Assembly: GCA_937864535.1 (NCBI GenBank)
Contig: CALMJS010000021.1
Coordinates: 1-33,018, forward strand
Length of the DNA stretch: 33,018 nucleotides
Source of the DNA: an uncultured Paracoccaceae bacterium
Lineage (GTDB): Bacteria > Pseudomonadota > Alphaproteobacteria > Rhodobacterales > Rhodobacteraceae
Direction: 5' to 3'
The position numbers and the translations under genes are program-made. Below, one piece after another: positions 24,356-31,841 of the stretch (position 1 is the first letter of the stretch; each line of letters starts with the position of its first letter). The notes beneath the pieces are model-generated. The model had not been told where the DNA came from. It made no database searches and saw only the letters and a program-made list of their open reading frames with translations.

Positions 24356-26188
24356 TTAGAACCGATCGAACGGGTCAGGCACATCGCCTGACGTCTTCGG
24401 CCCGTCACTCCAATCGCCCTCGAATTTCGGGGCCTTTTCAGGGTCCGGGTGATCCAGCATGTACCGGGCGAACCGGTCCTTGATCTTTAGCCCCAGATAC
24501 CCTTTCACGCTGCGCTTTGCGGTCGTGTACTTCGCGCCGGTCTTCGGATCGACCCAGCGATCCGACCGCTCTTTCAGCCGCAGCGAAATCTTGCGATCCT
24601 GCCAGGGCGTTTCACCGTCCGAAATCATCGCATAGCGGAACGCGGCCACCAGCTCCTTGGTCGACGTGAACACCCCGCCGGACGGCTGCACCTCGCAACA
24701 GTTGCGCAGGAACGCGCCCATCGGATCGCTATCCTCGCGGTATTCCTGCGTCGCTGCCTTGACCGCATCCGGGATCTGCAACCCGTTTTCCAAATAATCG
24801 ATCAACCCCGCAATCATCCAGTTCAGGACACCGGACGCCTCTCGAAACAGCTTGTCCGTCAGGTGCAGGTCGCGCTCATGCTCGGGAATTTGCACGCCGA
24901 ATTGCACCAGCAGCATGCGCCGCCAAATCCCGTCGTCGGTGCCGAAAATAACAGGCTTATGGTTGCCACTGATCAGCAGCTTGAACTTCGGCTGCACTTC
25001 GACAAAATCCTTGTTCAGGGCCCGCACTTGCATGGGCTCGCTCCCAGTCAGCGCCTTGATCATGGCCTCCTGCAGTCGCTCCCCTTCCTCGGGCTCGGAC
25101 GCACGCACCATCCGCGCACCCATCAGCGGCACCAGGTCCGGCGTCGCATCCCCCGCCGATCGGCGGTTCTGCCCGGTCAGACTCTCGATCTTGGCCGTGG
25201 CCGAATAGTCGCCCAGCACTCGCGCAATCAGATCGACCAACACAGACTTGCCGTTGGCACCGTGTCCGTAAAAAAACCACAGGAACTGCACCAGTTCACC
25301 CGTCATCGACAGGCCAAATGTCCGGCGCAAAAAATCCCGGATTTCAGCGTCTGGCACGACCTGCGCCAGAAATGCATCGAACCGATCGGCGCGGGCACGC
25401 GGGTCATAATCGACGTCGCACACCTTGGTCAGCAAATCGCTGCGATCATGCGGCTGCACCGCCATCCGGGCCTTTTTGCTGCCGTCTGGCCGACGCTCTA
25501 CCACAAAACGCAGCGTCGCATTGCGGCAGTTCACCGTCAGCGGATCAGCGTCCAGATCATCGATCGACCGCGACAGGTTAGCCGCAGCCTCTTCGATCAT
25601 GTTGTTGATCCGGCCCGTGTTTCCCGTGGTCTTTGCAAACGAAAACCGCCCGGACTTGGCTTTCGCCAGTTCGGCCTTGAGACCTGCGATCTCTCGCAGC
25701 AACGCGCCGATCTTGCGCCGACCCTCTTCTTTTTCGGCGTCACCTAGGTCCGATGCCTCCAGCGTCGCCAGCTCGGCGGTCAGATCATCCAGTCGGTCCA
25801 CCTTCGCTTGCTTCTTTGGCGACAGACCCATCGCGGCCGGCTCACGCTTGATCTTGTCTGCAATGGTCTGGCCCAGCTTGCGCACCTCGATGTTATCCGC
25901 ATCCAGACGCCACCGCGCCCCATCCCAGACGAACCAGCCGACGCGCGGCACCGACAACAGCCCATCGCCATAGTACAAAACGAACCGCCGCCCGTTGCCG
26001 ACGTCGTTCTCATCGAACGCGGCCGCGCGCAGTGGCCTATCGTCCGCCTCTTGCGGATCGACCGGCCCCCGATCGCCGCCCTGGTCACCGCCTTGGTCGT
26101 GCAAATTAGTCTGCCCGACCAAATCTGCGGGCATATCCACCGGCTCGGCAGCCGCCATCCGGTCCGCGACCAAATCAATCCGCGTCAC
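24356..26188 (-). CDS. P4/D5-type primase-helicase (SF3 helicase)
   Basis: The 610-residue protein has an acidic Gly-rich N-terminal linker (DQGGDQGGDRG), a region of heptad-like helices (residues 125-180), a D5_N-like part, and an SF3 helicase core with Walker A GHGANGKS at 308-315. Downstream ARMVRASEPEEGE fits Walker B, and KLLISGNHKPVIFGTDDGIW RRML fits the sensor/arginine region. The C-terminal part is likely DNA-binding. It should unwind and initiate phage replication. The start is a GTG at 26188, 14 bases inside the primase gene. Confidence 0.9.
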   Translation of the reverse strand: MTRIDLVADRMAAAEPVDMPADLVGQTNLHDQGGDQGGDRGPVDPQEADDRPLRAAAFDENDVGNGRRFVLYYGDGLLSVPRVGWFVWDGARWRLDADNIEVRKLGQTIADKIKREPAAMGLSPKKQAKVDRLDDLTAELATLEASDLGDAEKEEGRRKIGALLREIAGLKAELAKAKSGRFSFAKTTGNTGRINNMIEEAAANLSRSIDDLDADPLTVNCRNATLRFVVERRPDGSKKARMAVQPHDRSDLLTKVCDVDYDPRARADRFDAFLAQVVPDAEIRDFLRRTFGLSMTGELVQFLWFFYGHGANGKSVLVDLIARVLGDYSATAKIESLTGQNRRSAGDATPDLVPLMGARMVRASEPEEGERLQEAMIKALTGSEPMQVRALNKDFVEVQPKFKLLISGNHKPVIFGTDDGIWRRMLLVQFGVQIPEHERDLHLTDKLFREASGVLNWMIAGLIDYLENGLQIPDAVKAATQEYREDSDPMGAFLRNCCEVQPSGGVFTSTKELVAAFRYAMISDGETPWQDRKISLRLKERSDRWVDPKTGAKYTTAKRSVKGYLGLKIKDRFARYMLDHPDPEKAPKFEGDWSDGPKTSGDVPDPFDRF

Positions 26189-27353
26189 TGTCCACCGCCC
26201 CCTTGCCCTGCAGCAAATCGTTCAAATCGATCCCCGCACCGGGGTGAACGATCCTGATCTGTAACCCCGGCACAGCAACCGCGGATCGGCGCAGCCCGCA
26301 TTCCAGCTTGGCCCGTGTGCTGGCTGGATGACTGTCGCCATCTTGGATGTAAATCAGACGCTTGACCCACGGCGGACACACGAACCCCGCCTCACGCGAA
26401 AGATCGGGGCGGCCAGACCATCGACTGCCGTCAATGCGCTCCATCGGTCCGGACATATTGTCCAACGACCCACAGGCCCAATAGGCGGCATCTGGCACCG
26501 CATCTGCTGCCATAGCTGACCATGTCGTCTCGATCCCCTCGCCACACACCAGCGACGTGAAATTCGGATCAGACACATGCGACAGCCGGATCGCGCCGCC
26601 CTTGTGCGACCCCTCCATCTTTTTGACCGCCAACGGCTTGCCCTTGCTGTCGACAGCGGCCAGCCCGGTATCGGGATCGATGATCGTCTGCTTTTTGCCA
26701 GGGCGGTCCAGATCGATCCACGTCCGATGCACGCCGATCAATTGGCGGTCGGGCCCTTGGATCGCCGCCACCATCGCAGCACCGCGATAGACGCACCGCC
26801 ATTCGCGGCGCCCTTCGACCGGGACCATATAGGGCAGATCAGCATGATACCGGATCGATGCCGGCATCACCGCCAACATAGCGGCCGGAATGCCGCGCCC
26901 TGCCAAATACGTGACCACCGGTGATCGATCCGACGCCCGAGCCTCGGCCCAGATACGCTTTGCGCGTTTGATACTCTCGGCGCGGTAGCGCTCGGCCTCG
27001 CGCTTCTGCTCGGCCTCACGTTTTTCTGCCGCCAACTTGATCCGCTCGCGCTCAACCGGATCAATGGTGCGCCCGCCGCACAGATCGGTCAGCGCGGTCG
27101 GGAAATCGACCCCACGCACATGCTGCCACAGCGAAATTCCATCGCCGCCGACCTTTTCAATCCGGCATGACCAGACGTTCTTGTGCGGGTTCAACGCAAA
27201 CCGGTCATCACCCCCGCACACCGGGCACGGCCCCACCCACTCTGCCGCCGCACGTCGCATGCGATCCATGATGCCCAGCCGCTCTGCGATATCCTCGATC
27301 TTGATCGATCGCGCCATGGCAGGACGTTCATCGTCTGGATACCCGCCCGCCAT
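26175..27353 (-). CDS. Zinc-ribbon and Toprim DNA primase
   Basis: The 392-residue protein has a DnaG-like zinc site (C43, C46, H57, C63 in CPVCGGDDRFALNPHKNVWS) and a basic Glu/Lys/Arg-rich helix (IKLAAEKREAEQKREAERYR). Toprim motifs follow: LVCGEGIETTWSA with the catalytic Glu, and LIYIQDGDSH with paired Asp. It should make RNA primers and pairs with the downstream SF3 helicase gene. ATG 27353 overlaps the previous stop as TGATG. ATG 27317 is an alternative. Confidence 0.9.
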   Translation of the reverse strand: MAGGYPDDERPAMARSIKIEDIAERLGIMDRMRRAAAEWVGPCPVCGGDDRFALNPHKNVWSCRIEKVGGDGISLWQHVRGVDFPTALTDLCGGRTIDPVERERIKLAAEKREAEQKREAERYRAESIKRAKRIWAEARASDRSPVVTYLAGRGIPAAMLAVMPASIRYHADLPYMVPVEGRREWRCVYRGAAMVAAIQGPDRQLIGVHRTWIDLDRPGKKQTIIDPDTGLAAVDSKGKPLAVKKMEGSHKGGAIRLSHVSDPNFTSLVCGEGIETTWSAMAADAVPDAAYWACGSLDNMSGPMERIDGSRWSGRPDLSREAGFVCPPWVKRLIYIQDGDSHPASTRAKLECGLRRSAVAVPGLQIRIVHPGAGIDLNDLLQGKGAVDSDAD

Positions 27354-27697
27354 CACGCTGCCCCTCGCATATGCAGCTGGGCCAAATCATCCGACACCGC
27401 CGCAAAATGCTGCAGTAACCGGATATTCACGACCTGCATGGCACGTCGCGCCGCTGGCGTCGACAGATCGACCGGCAGTCCGGCACCATCGACCAGCTGA
27501 TCCAGCGCGATCGCCAATGGTTCAAAATATCCGGTGCCTGCTCCGGATCGCCGACGTCGCAAATCACTCGCGATCCGCTCTAGGACCGGACCTGCGGCGA
27601 CACTCTTTTGGCGTTGCTGCTCGGGCACTAGACCCCAGGGGTCCTGCAGAATGAAAAGCACAGCATGCGCCACCAACGACCGCTCGATATCAGTCAT
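27353..27697 (-). CDS. Small hypothetical protein of the early operon
   Basis: This 114-residue, mostly helical protein is not recognised. The start is ATG 27697, with AAGGA eight bases upstream, overlapping the previous gene by eight bases. Its stop overlaps the primase start, so it belongs to the same transcription unit. A role as a replication accessory is possible by position only. Confidence 0.6.
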   Translation of the reverse strand: MTDIERSLVAHAVLFILQDPWGLVPEQQRQKSVAAGPVLERIASDLRRRRSGAGTGYFEPLAIALDQLVDGAGLPVDLSTPAARRAMQVVNIRLLQHFAAVSDDLAQLHMRGAA

Positions 27698-27977
27698 GGC
27701 CGCAATCCTTGCGGCCCTGCCACCCGGCGTTACCCTGATCCGCATGTCGCGCAGCCCAGTCGACACACCAGCGCCGCAAAATCAAACCGGCGTCAGCGCG
27801 GTGGATGTCGAAATGCGCACGAAACCGCGCCACAGCACCCAGCGCTTCCCGATCATCAGGCACATAGTCCAGCGCTGCCGCCGTCAGAACATCCGGCAAC
27901 CCCGGCTCTGGGCTCACCTCTGCACGATAGCCCACCGAAAGAGCCACCAGACCGAACGCGACCCGACCCTTAGTCAT
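27690..27977 (-). CDS. Small hypothetical protein of the early operon
   Basis: This 95-residue protein has no recognised family. It contains a Trp/Ala/Asp-rich C-terminal half (LILRRWCVDWAARHADQG). It overlaps both neighbours by eight bases and is therefore co-translated with them. I chose ATG 27977, which overlaps the preceding stop; ATG 28004 is an alternative. Confidence 0.6.
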   Translation of the reverse strand: MTKGRVAFGLVALSVGYRAEVSPEPGLPDVLTAAALDYVPDDREALGAVARFRAHFDIHRADAGLILRRWCVDWAARHADQGNAGWQGRKDCGHD

Positions 27978-28407
27978 GATCACCACCACGGCCAGCCGCG
28001 CCATACCGAAACCGACCGCCGAATGCCATGTGGTTGCCCAGATAACTGCGTAGCGCGACCGCGCCGGGCACAGTGCTCAGATGCCCCAGCACTGCATCAC
28101 GGGCCTGATCAGGTGCGTCTATGCCCGCATATTCACACAGGACATGAAAATCGCGCCCCTTGACCCACAGCACAGCCCGCGCACGGCGATCACCCGTTGT
28201 CCAATCGATCTGGCGATACGTCATCTCATCGACAACATCCTCGCAGGCCTCTTTGATCCCTTCGGTCAGGACCGTGGCCCAAAAACTGCGCATCCGCGCC
28301 AGCTGCTCAGGGCCTGACGTGTCCACCCAATTTTCCTTTGCAGGTCCTCGCCCTAGCCCCGCCACTGGCACCAGCCCGGACCTGGCATTAGCAATCTTGT
28401 CCAGCAT
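27970..28407 (-). CDS. Hypothetical phage protein of the early operon
   Basis: The 145-residue protein contains GRDFHVLCEYAGIDAPDQAR, similar to a 'DF..VC..AG.dp..vR' motif I associate with small conserved proteins of Rhodobacter-type prophages; function unknown. The N-terminal part has GPEQLARMRSFWATVLTEGI. The start is ATG 28407, with GGGGGG five to six bases upstream, overlapping the preceding gene by 20 bases. It could be a regulator or a replication accessory. Confidence 0.68.
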   Translation of the reverse strand: MLDKIANARSGLVPVAGLGRGPAKENWVDTSGPEQLARMRSFWATVLTEGIKEACEDVVDEMTYRQIDWTTGDRRARAVLWVKGRDFHVLCEYAGIDAPDQARDAVLGHLSTVPGAVALRSYLGNHMAFGGRFRYGAAGRGGDHD

Positions 28408-28840
28408 CGTCGCCCCCCATCGCGTGGATTGTCGCCTTCGCAGCAGACAGCGCATCGATGGCCTCTTGCAGTTCGACCAACGCTTGGGCTCGATCACGGT
28501 CCGAAAACGCCCCCTCGGCATCCAGCACAGCCGCGACTGCCTCGCCTGTTTCTTTTGCGATCGAGGCCGCAGCTTTGGTCAGGCACACCGTCGGGATCAC
28601 CGCCGACCGATCCAACGACCGGGCCAACAACCGACGCACGGGCCAATCACCCACAGCGTCCTCAATGGCGATCACATCGGAAATCGACCACTGCAGATCG
28701 CCCGACAGCTTTTTCGACAGCGTGCCTTTGGATGCAGAATAACCACGGGCACGGATGACCTCTGCGGCAGCGTCCAGACACCCGATCCGCCCGATCAGTG
28801 CCCGCATTGTTGCCGCGACAGCATGTGACAGATCAGCCAT
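28388..28840 (-). CDS. CII-like HTH regulator
   Basis: This 150-residue protein contains ARGYSASKGTLSKKLSGDLQ followed by WSISDVIAIEDAVGDWPVRR, which I associate with phage CII-like regulators (recognition helix, then a helix with the 'D...lE...g..p' pattern). The C-terminal part is helical. It lies immediately downstream of the Cro-like gene, as CII does in lambdoid phages. It may act on the repressor or integrase promoter. The start is ATG 28840, with a G-rich site upstream. Confidence 0.7.
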   Translation of the reverse strand: MADLSHAVAATMRALIGRIGCLDAAAEVIRARGYSASKGTLSKKLSGDLQWSISDVIAIEDAVGDWPVRRLLARSLDRSAVIPTVCLTKAAASIAKETGEAVAAVLDAEGAFSDRDRAQALVELQEAIDALSAAKATIHAMGGDDAGQDC

Positions 28841-29141
28841 GGACCGCCCCCGAAACCATGTTTCCGTGACAACCCGTCCCGATGGCCGCATCCTGCGACG
28901 CATCCACGTCATTCGGCGTCAGGTAGGTAAACAAATGTTCCGGCACGTATTGCCCCGCCGACTGCGCCAACAGCTCTGCATTCAACACCCACGCCCATGC
29001 GGCAGGGAATTTTCCCAGCCGACGCGGCCGGGTCAGGCACTTTCGGTTTTGACCGACCAATTCGCACAGACGGTCCGCGCCGATCGCTTCTATGACGGCA
29101 TCGACAGTATCCAGTGGCCGCCGCGGCTCACACACGCTCAT
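28833..29141 (-). CDS. Cro-like HTH protein, first gene of the early operon
   Basis: The 102-residue protein has a short HTH-like part (VIEAIGADRLCELVGQNRKC and LGKFPAAWAWVL), a pattern seen in Cro/YdaS-like phage proteins. It is transcribed divergently from the XRE repressor, sharing the operator region. The start is ATG 29141, with GAGGGGGT six bases upstream; the TTG at 29156 is not needed. It should repress early transcription or the repressor promoter. The fold assignment is by motif and position only. Confidence 0.72.
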   Translation of the reverse strand: MSVCEPRRPLDTVDAVIEAIGADRLCELVGQNRKCLTRPRRLGKFPAAWAWVLNAELLAQSAGQYVPEHLFTYLTPNDVDASQDAAIGTGCHGNMVSGAVHG

Positions 29142-29174
29142 GTAGCACCCCCTCAAATCAGGTTCATGAGCGCC

Positions 29175-29204
29175 ATTAGTCTAAAAAATTTAGATCAAAG
29201 ACAA
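29175..29204 (-). promoter_or_regulatory. Early (PR-like) promoter with internal operator
   Basis: On the minus strand, TTGTCT (29204-29199) is followed after 18 bases by ACTAAT (29180-29175). The spacer contains the palindrome TCTAAA-AAA-TTTAGA (29180-29194). Repressor binding there would block the promoter. The leader to ATG 29141 would be about 27 bases. Confidence 0.58.
29180..29194. promoter_or_regulatory. Operator palindrome
   Basis: TCTAAAAAATTTAGA is a perfect 6-bp inverted repeat with a 3-base spacer. A degraded second copy (TCTAAAAAATTTTCC) is at 29224-29238, upstream of the repressor gene. TCTAAA half sites recur at 29996 and 30025. Confidence 0.65.
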
Positions 29205-29223
29205 TACCCTTTCGCTTAGATAG

Positions 29224-29238
29224 TCTAAAAAATTTTCC
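29224..29238. promoter_or_regulatory. Second, imperfect operator
   Basis: The left 12 bases match the first operator; the right arm is degenerate. It lies 18 bases before the repressor start, fitting autoregulation. No clear ribosome binding site lies before that start (TAAAATTGGGCC), so the repressor transcript could be leaderless. Confidence 0.5.
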
Positions 29239-29255
29239 CTTGGTAAAATTGGGCC

Positions 29256-29594
29256 ATGAAAAACGTCACAATACATCCAGTTGAAAAAGGCCGGTTCGCA
29301 GATATCGCGAACCGGCTGCGCGCCCTCAGAGGCCACTTTGATATGCAGAGCAAAGATTTTGCCGCCGCCGCAGACATCGAACCCAAAAGCTATTCGCAGT
29401 GGGAATCAGGCAATCACCGCTTGTCGCTATCCGGTGCGCTTGCAATCGGCGCAAAATATGGCGTCAGCCTGGATTGGCTGTACCTTGGCAGACTGGACAC
29501 ATTGCCCAGCAATCTGCGTAGCGCACTAGCATCAAGCCCCCTGGTAATCACCTCCAAAAAATCCAACGAAATAGCAGACTTAGACGACGCTTGA
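29256..29594 (+). CDS. XRE-family repressor (CI-like), without autocleavage domain
   Basis: The 112-residue protein has an HTH_XRE domain at about residues 13-75: FADIANRLRALRGHFDMQSK, DFAAAADIEPKSYSQWESGN and LALIGAKYGVSLDWLYLG-like spacing (ALAIGAKYGVSLDWLYLG). The remaining 35 residues are short and polar. There is no S24 peptidase domain, so RecA-driven autocleavage is unlikely. It is divergent from the Cro-like gene across the operators. It should keep the prophage silent. Start ATG 29256. Confidence 0.85.
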   Translation: MKNVTIHPVEKGRFADIANRLRALRGHFDMQSKDFAAAADIEPKSYSQWESGNHRLSLSGALAIGAKYGVSLDWLYLGRLDTLPSNLRSALASSPLVITSKKSNEIADLDDA

Positions 29595-29784
29595 ATAAGC
29601 AAATCTAGCCTTTGATCATCCGAAACCCCAATATATGGCTGCTCAAATCCAGCGCACATCGATCGAATACTCCACCTAAAAGTTGTCCCCGCACCCTTAG
29701 CCAACCACTAAAGGTTAAATTTTCCACACTTTGCAATTAGAATGTGCGAATTACTCAGGCACTCAACAAAGCGGATAAACCAAA

Positions 29785-29934
29785 ATGTTCTTAATTCTCT
29801 GGATCGGATCAGCCATCGCAACAGCCGGCCTCGCCCACGAACGCGGCAGGTCGCCCTGGCTGTGGCTAATAATCGGCCTCCTGACCGGCTTCCTCGGGCT
29901 CATCGCCGTGCTGGTCATGGAACGCCAAAACTAG
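29785..29934 (+). CDS. Small membrane protein (49 aa)
   Basis: The frame from ATG 29785 to TAG 29934 encodes two hydrophobic stretches (MFLILWIGSAIATAGL and WLWLIIGLLTGFLGLIAVLV) separated by HERGRSPW. The arrangement with a Gly-Arg-Ser loop resembles widespread small inner-membrane proteins. A rho-independent terminator follows 31 bases later. The function is unknown; superinfection immunity or a lysogenic accessory role is a guess. Confidence 0.62.
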   Translation: MFLILWIGSAIATAGLAHERGRSPWLWLIIGLLTGFLGLIAVLVMERQN

Positions 29935-29965
29935 CCAACCACACACCACAAACCACCACACAACC

Positions 29966-29994
29966 ACGCCGCGGCAGAAATGTCGCGGCGTTTT
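29966..29994 (+). terminator. Rho-independent terminator
   Basis: ACGCCGCG (29966-29973) pairs with CGCGGCGT (29984-29991) over a 10-base loop and is followed by TTTT. It would end the repressor-proximal plus-strand transcript. Confidence 0.75.
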
Positions 29995-30039
29995 GTCTAA
30001 ATTTTTGCGATTGTGTATTGCAAGTCTAAATTTTTGCGA
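29995..30039 (+). promoter_or_regulatory. Repeated operator-like motif overlapping a candidate promoter
   Basis: GTCTAAATTTTTGCGA occurs at 29995-30010 and 30024-30039, 29 bp apart. A possible promoter lies across them: TTGCGA (30005-30010), 16 bases, TAAATT (30027-30032). The TCTAAA half site is shared with the repressor operators, so the accessory operon at 30078 may be repressor-controlled. Confidence 0.48.
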
Positions 30040-30077
30040 CTACCGCTAAGCCCCAGACACGTTCGAAAGGGGACATA

Positions 30078-30263
30078 ATGCGACGCATGACCTACGACGA
30101 ATATCATCCCGCCAGCAGCCCGGCGACAATCGCAGCACACAATTCAGCAGCGTTCTGGGACCGCTTTGACGCCATCCTTTTTCGGATCATCTGCGCAATC
30201 TGCGTCTGCAGCGGCTTCGGCCTGCTCGTCTTCGGTGCGATCTGGGGGCTGAACCATGTCTGA
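30078..30263 (+). CDS. Small membrane protein (61 aa)
   Basis: The protein has a polar N-terminal half and one transmembrane helix (ILFRIICAICVCSGFGLLVFG). The ribosome binding site AAGGGG lies six bases before ATG 30078. It overlaps the next small membrane gene by eight bases. The family is unknown. Confidence 0.65.
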   Translation: MRRMTYDEYHPASSPATIAAHNSAAFWDRFDAILFRIICAICVCSGFGLLVFGAIWGLNHV

Positions 30264-30417
30264 CGATCAAACAACGAATGCCGCGCAGCGCGGTCATCAC
30301 GGACCGCAACGGCTGGATGTTCTCGCGATCGTCGCCGCCTTCATCGTTGGCGCCGCGATTTGGCTCACCGCCGCAGTCATCCTGACGCCTGCGCTCTTCA
30401 TTTTCTTCGATCACTAA
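30256..30417 (+). CDS. Small membrane protein (53 aa)
   Basis: The frame from ATG 30256 to TAA 30417 encodes a polar N-terminus and a hydrophobic C-terminal half (VLAIVAAFIVGAAIWLTAA, then ILTPALFIFF). GGGGG lies upstream at a suitable distance. The overlap with the previous gene suggests the two are made together. The function is unknown. Confidence 0.62.
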   Translation: MSDDQTTNAAQRGHHGPQRLDVLAIVAAFIVGAAIWLTAAVILTPALFIFFDH

Positions 30418-30434
30418 CGCGACACGGGGCACAC

Positions 30435-30725
30435 ATGACCAAAAACAGACTAGGCGATCTGGACAATCACCTCTTTGCTCAACTCGAACGGCTTGGCGAC
30501 GAAACACTCACCGCCGATCAGATCAAGGATGAGACTGCCCGGGCAGAGGCCATCGTTAAACTGGCGGAACAGATCACAGAAAACGCCCGCACCAAAATCG
30601 CAGCCGCACGCCTATTTGCGGACCATGGCGCGGCCATACTGCCAATGCTGCCCCAAATCAGGGGCAGCAGCAGCCATTCGGCAATCGACCACGACCCGTC
30701 TACAGATGAGGCCCCAAATGCCTAA
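30435..30725 (+). CDS. Small conserved phage protein, helical
   Basis: The 96-residue protein has LGDLDNHLFAQLERLGDETL and a helix RAEAIVKLAEQITENARTKI. This matches a small phage protein commonly found just before an HNH endonuclease gene, as I recall. The function is unknown. The start is ATG 30435, with GGGG six bases upstream. Confidence 0.72.
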   Translation: MTKNRLGDLDNHLFAQLERLGDETLTADQIKDETARAEAIVKLAEQITENARTKIAAARLFADHGAAILPMLPQIRGSSSHSAIDHDPSTDEAPNA

Positions 30726-31542
30726 GCCGCGATCCATCGCCTATTCAGACAGCGAACTGCAATGGGTCCGCCGGAACTCTGACCTGCCACGCAAGGAACT
30801 GCACGCCCGCTTCGTCGCGGTGCATAATCGCAGGGATGTCACTGTCGAAAACCTCAAGTCGCTGTGCACGCGCTTCGGTTGGACCACTGGGCCAGCAGGC
30901 AGACGTCGCAACGCCGGCCAATGTAAGGTCGTGACTGCAGAGCAGGCCGTCTGGCTGCGGCGACATGCCTCGCTGTCTCGTGCTGACGCATTCGCACAAT
31001 TTTGCGACCGGTTCGGTCACAACGTGCTGACCCTCAATCAACTGGTGTCCTACCGTAAACGCCATGGGCTAAAAACGGGCCGCACCGGGCAGTTCACCCG
31101 CGGGCAACAGTCTTGGAATAGCGGCAAGAAAATCGGGTCAAACCCGGGGTCTCAAAAAACCCAGTTCAAACCGGGGGCCGTACCTGCGAACCGTCTCCCG
31201 ATCGGGTCAGAACGGTTCACACGCGACGGCTACATCGAGGTCAAAATCGCGCAGCCCAATCCCTATACAGCCGCCAAGACCAGATGGATGCACAAACACG
31301 TGTGGTTGTGGACCCAGACTCACGGACCGATCCCGGATGGCCATGCCCTGAAATGCCTGGACGGGGACCGCACGAACTGCGACCCAGACAATTGGCAGGC
31401 TATACCGCGCGGACTGTTGCCGCGCCTGAACGGCAAGTGCAACCGCCGGTACGACAGCGCCCCCGCCGAATTGCAGCCGACAATCATGGCCATAGCAAAA
31501 CTAGAACATGCCGCCAGATCGATGAATGGAAACCAAAAATGA
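30718..31542 (+). CDS. HNH endonuclease with tandem N-terminal HTH-like repeats
   Basis: The 274-residue protein has two similar N-terminal segments (YSDSELQWVRRNSDLPRKEL then RFGWTTGPAGR; and TAEQAVWLRRHASLSRADAF then KRHGLKTGRTG) that look like a duplicated DNA-binding domain. A linker with FKPGAVPANRLPIGSERFTR follows, then the HNH core (RWMHKHVWLWTQTHGPIPDG, CLDGDRTNCDPDNWQAI). It is probably a homing-type or packaging-unrelated nuclease. The start is ATG 30718, overlapping the previous gene. Confidence 0.85.
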   Translation: MPKPRSIAYSDSELQWVRRNSDLPRKELHARFVAVHNRRDVTVENLKSLCTRFGWTTGPAGRRRNAGQCKVVTAEQAVWLRRHASLSRADAFAQFCDRFGHNVLTLNQLVSYRKRHGLKTGRTGQFTRGQQSWNSGKKIGSNPGSQKTQFKPGAVPANRLPIGSERFTRDGYIEVKIAQPNPYTAAKTRWMHKHVWLWTQTHGPIPDGHALKCLDGDRTNCDPDNWQAIPRGLLPRLNGKCNRRYDSAPAELQPTIMAIAKLEHAARSMNGNQK

Positions 31543-31784
31543 CCAGCCCAGACAACCAACTGATCGCGGTCCCTGCCAATTCGCTGGCGGCGCTGCACGC
31601 CGAAATCCGTGCAGTCCGCATCCTGCTCGAAAACTCCAACATCACCCCGCCCGATCCGTGGCGCACGATGGAACAAATCTGCGCCGATCTGGGGTGCAGC
31701 CACTACACGATCCGGCGCCGGGTCGAGACCGGCGAAATCCTCGCACAGGGTACGGGAAAAACACGGCGCTACCGCCAACGCTGA
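31539..31784 (+). CDS. Excisionase-like helix-turn-helix protein
   Basis: The 81-residue protein has a helical N-terminal part and a MerR/Xis-like HTH (WRTMEQICADLGCSHYTIRR, RVETGEILAQGTGKTRRY). Small proteins of this type direct excision. It lies next to the integrase, on the opposite strand. ATG 31539 overlaps the HNH stop (ATGA). Other DNA-binding roles are possible. Confidence 0.7.
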   Translation: MTSPDNQLIAVPANSLAALHAEIRAVRILLENSNITPPDPWRTMEQICADLGCSHYTIRRRVETGEILAQGTGKTRRYRQR

Positions 31785-31811
31785 TCGCCGCCATCACGGC
31801 ACCAACACAAC

Positions 31812-31841
31812 AGGCGCGACCATCACTGGTCGCGCCTTTTT
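31812..31841 (+). terminator. Strong rho-independent terminator
   Basis: AGGCGCGACC (31812-31821) pairs perfectly with GGTCGCGCCT (31828-31837) across a six-base loop, followed by a T5 run. It ends the plus-strand accessory operon just before the convergent integrase stop. Confidence 0.88.

Noticed and set aside
25780-26178. Second minus-strand frame inside the SF3 helicase gene
   Set aside because: It is an out-of-frame shadow with many Arg/Trp/Ser codons and no motif.
31284-31538. Upstream extension of the excisionase-like gene
   Set aside because: It lies entirely inside the HNH gene in another frame; the ATGA overlap at 31539 is the natural start.
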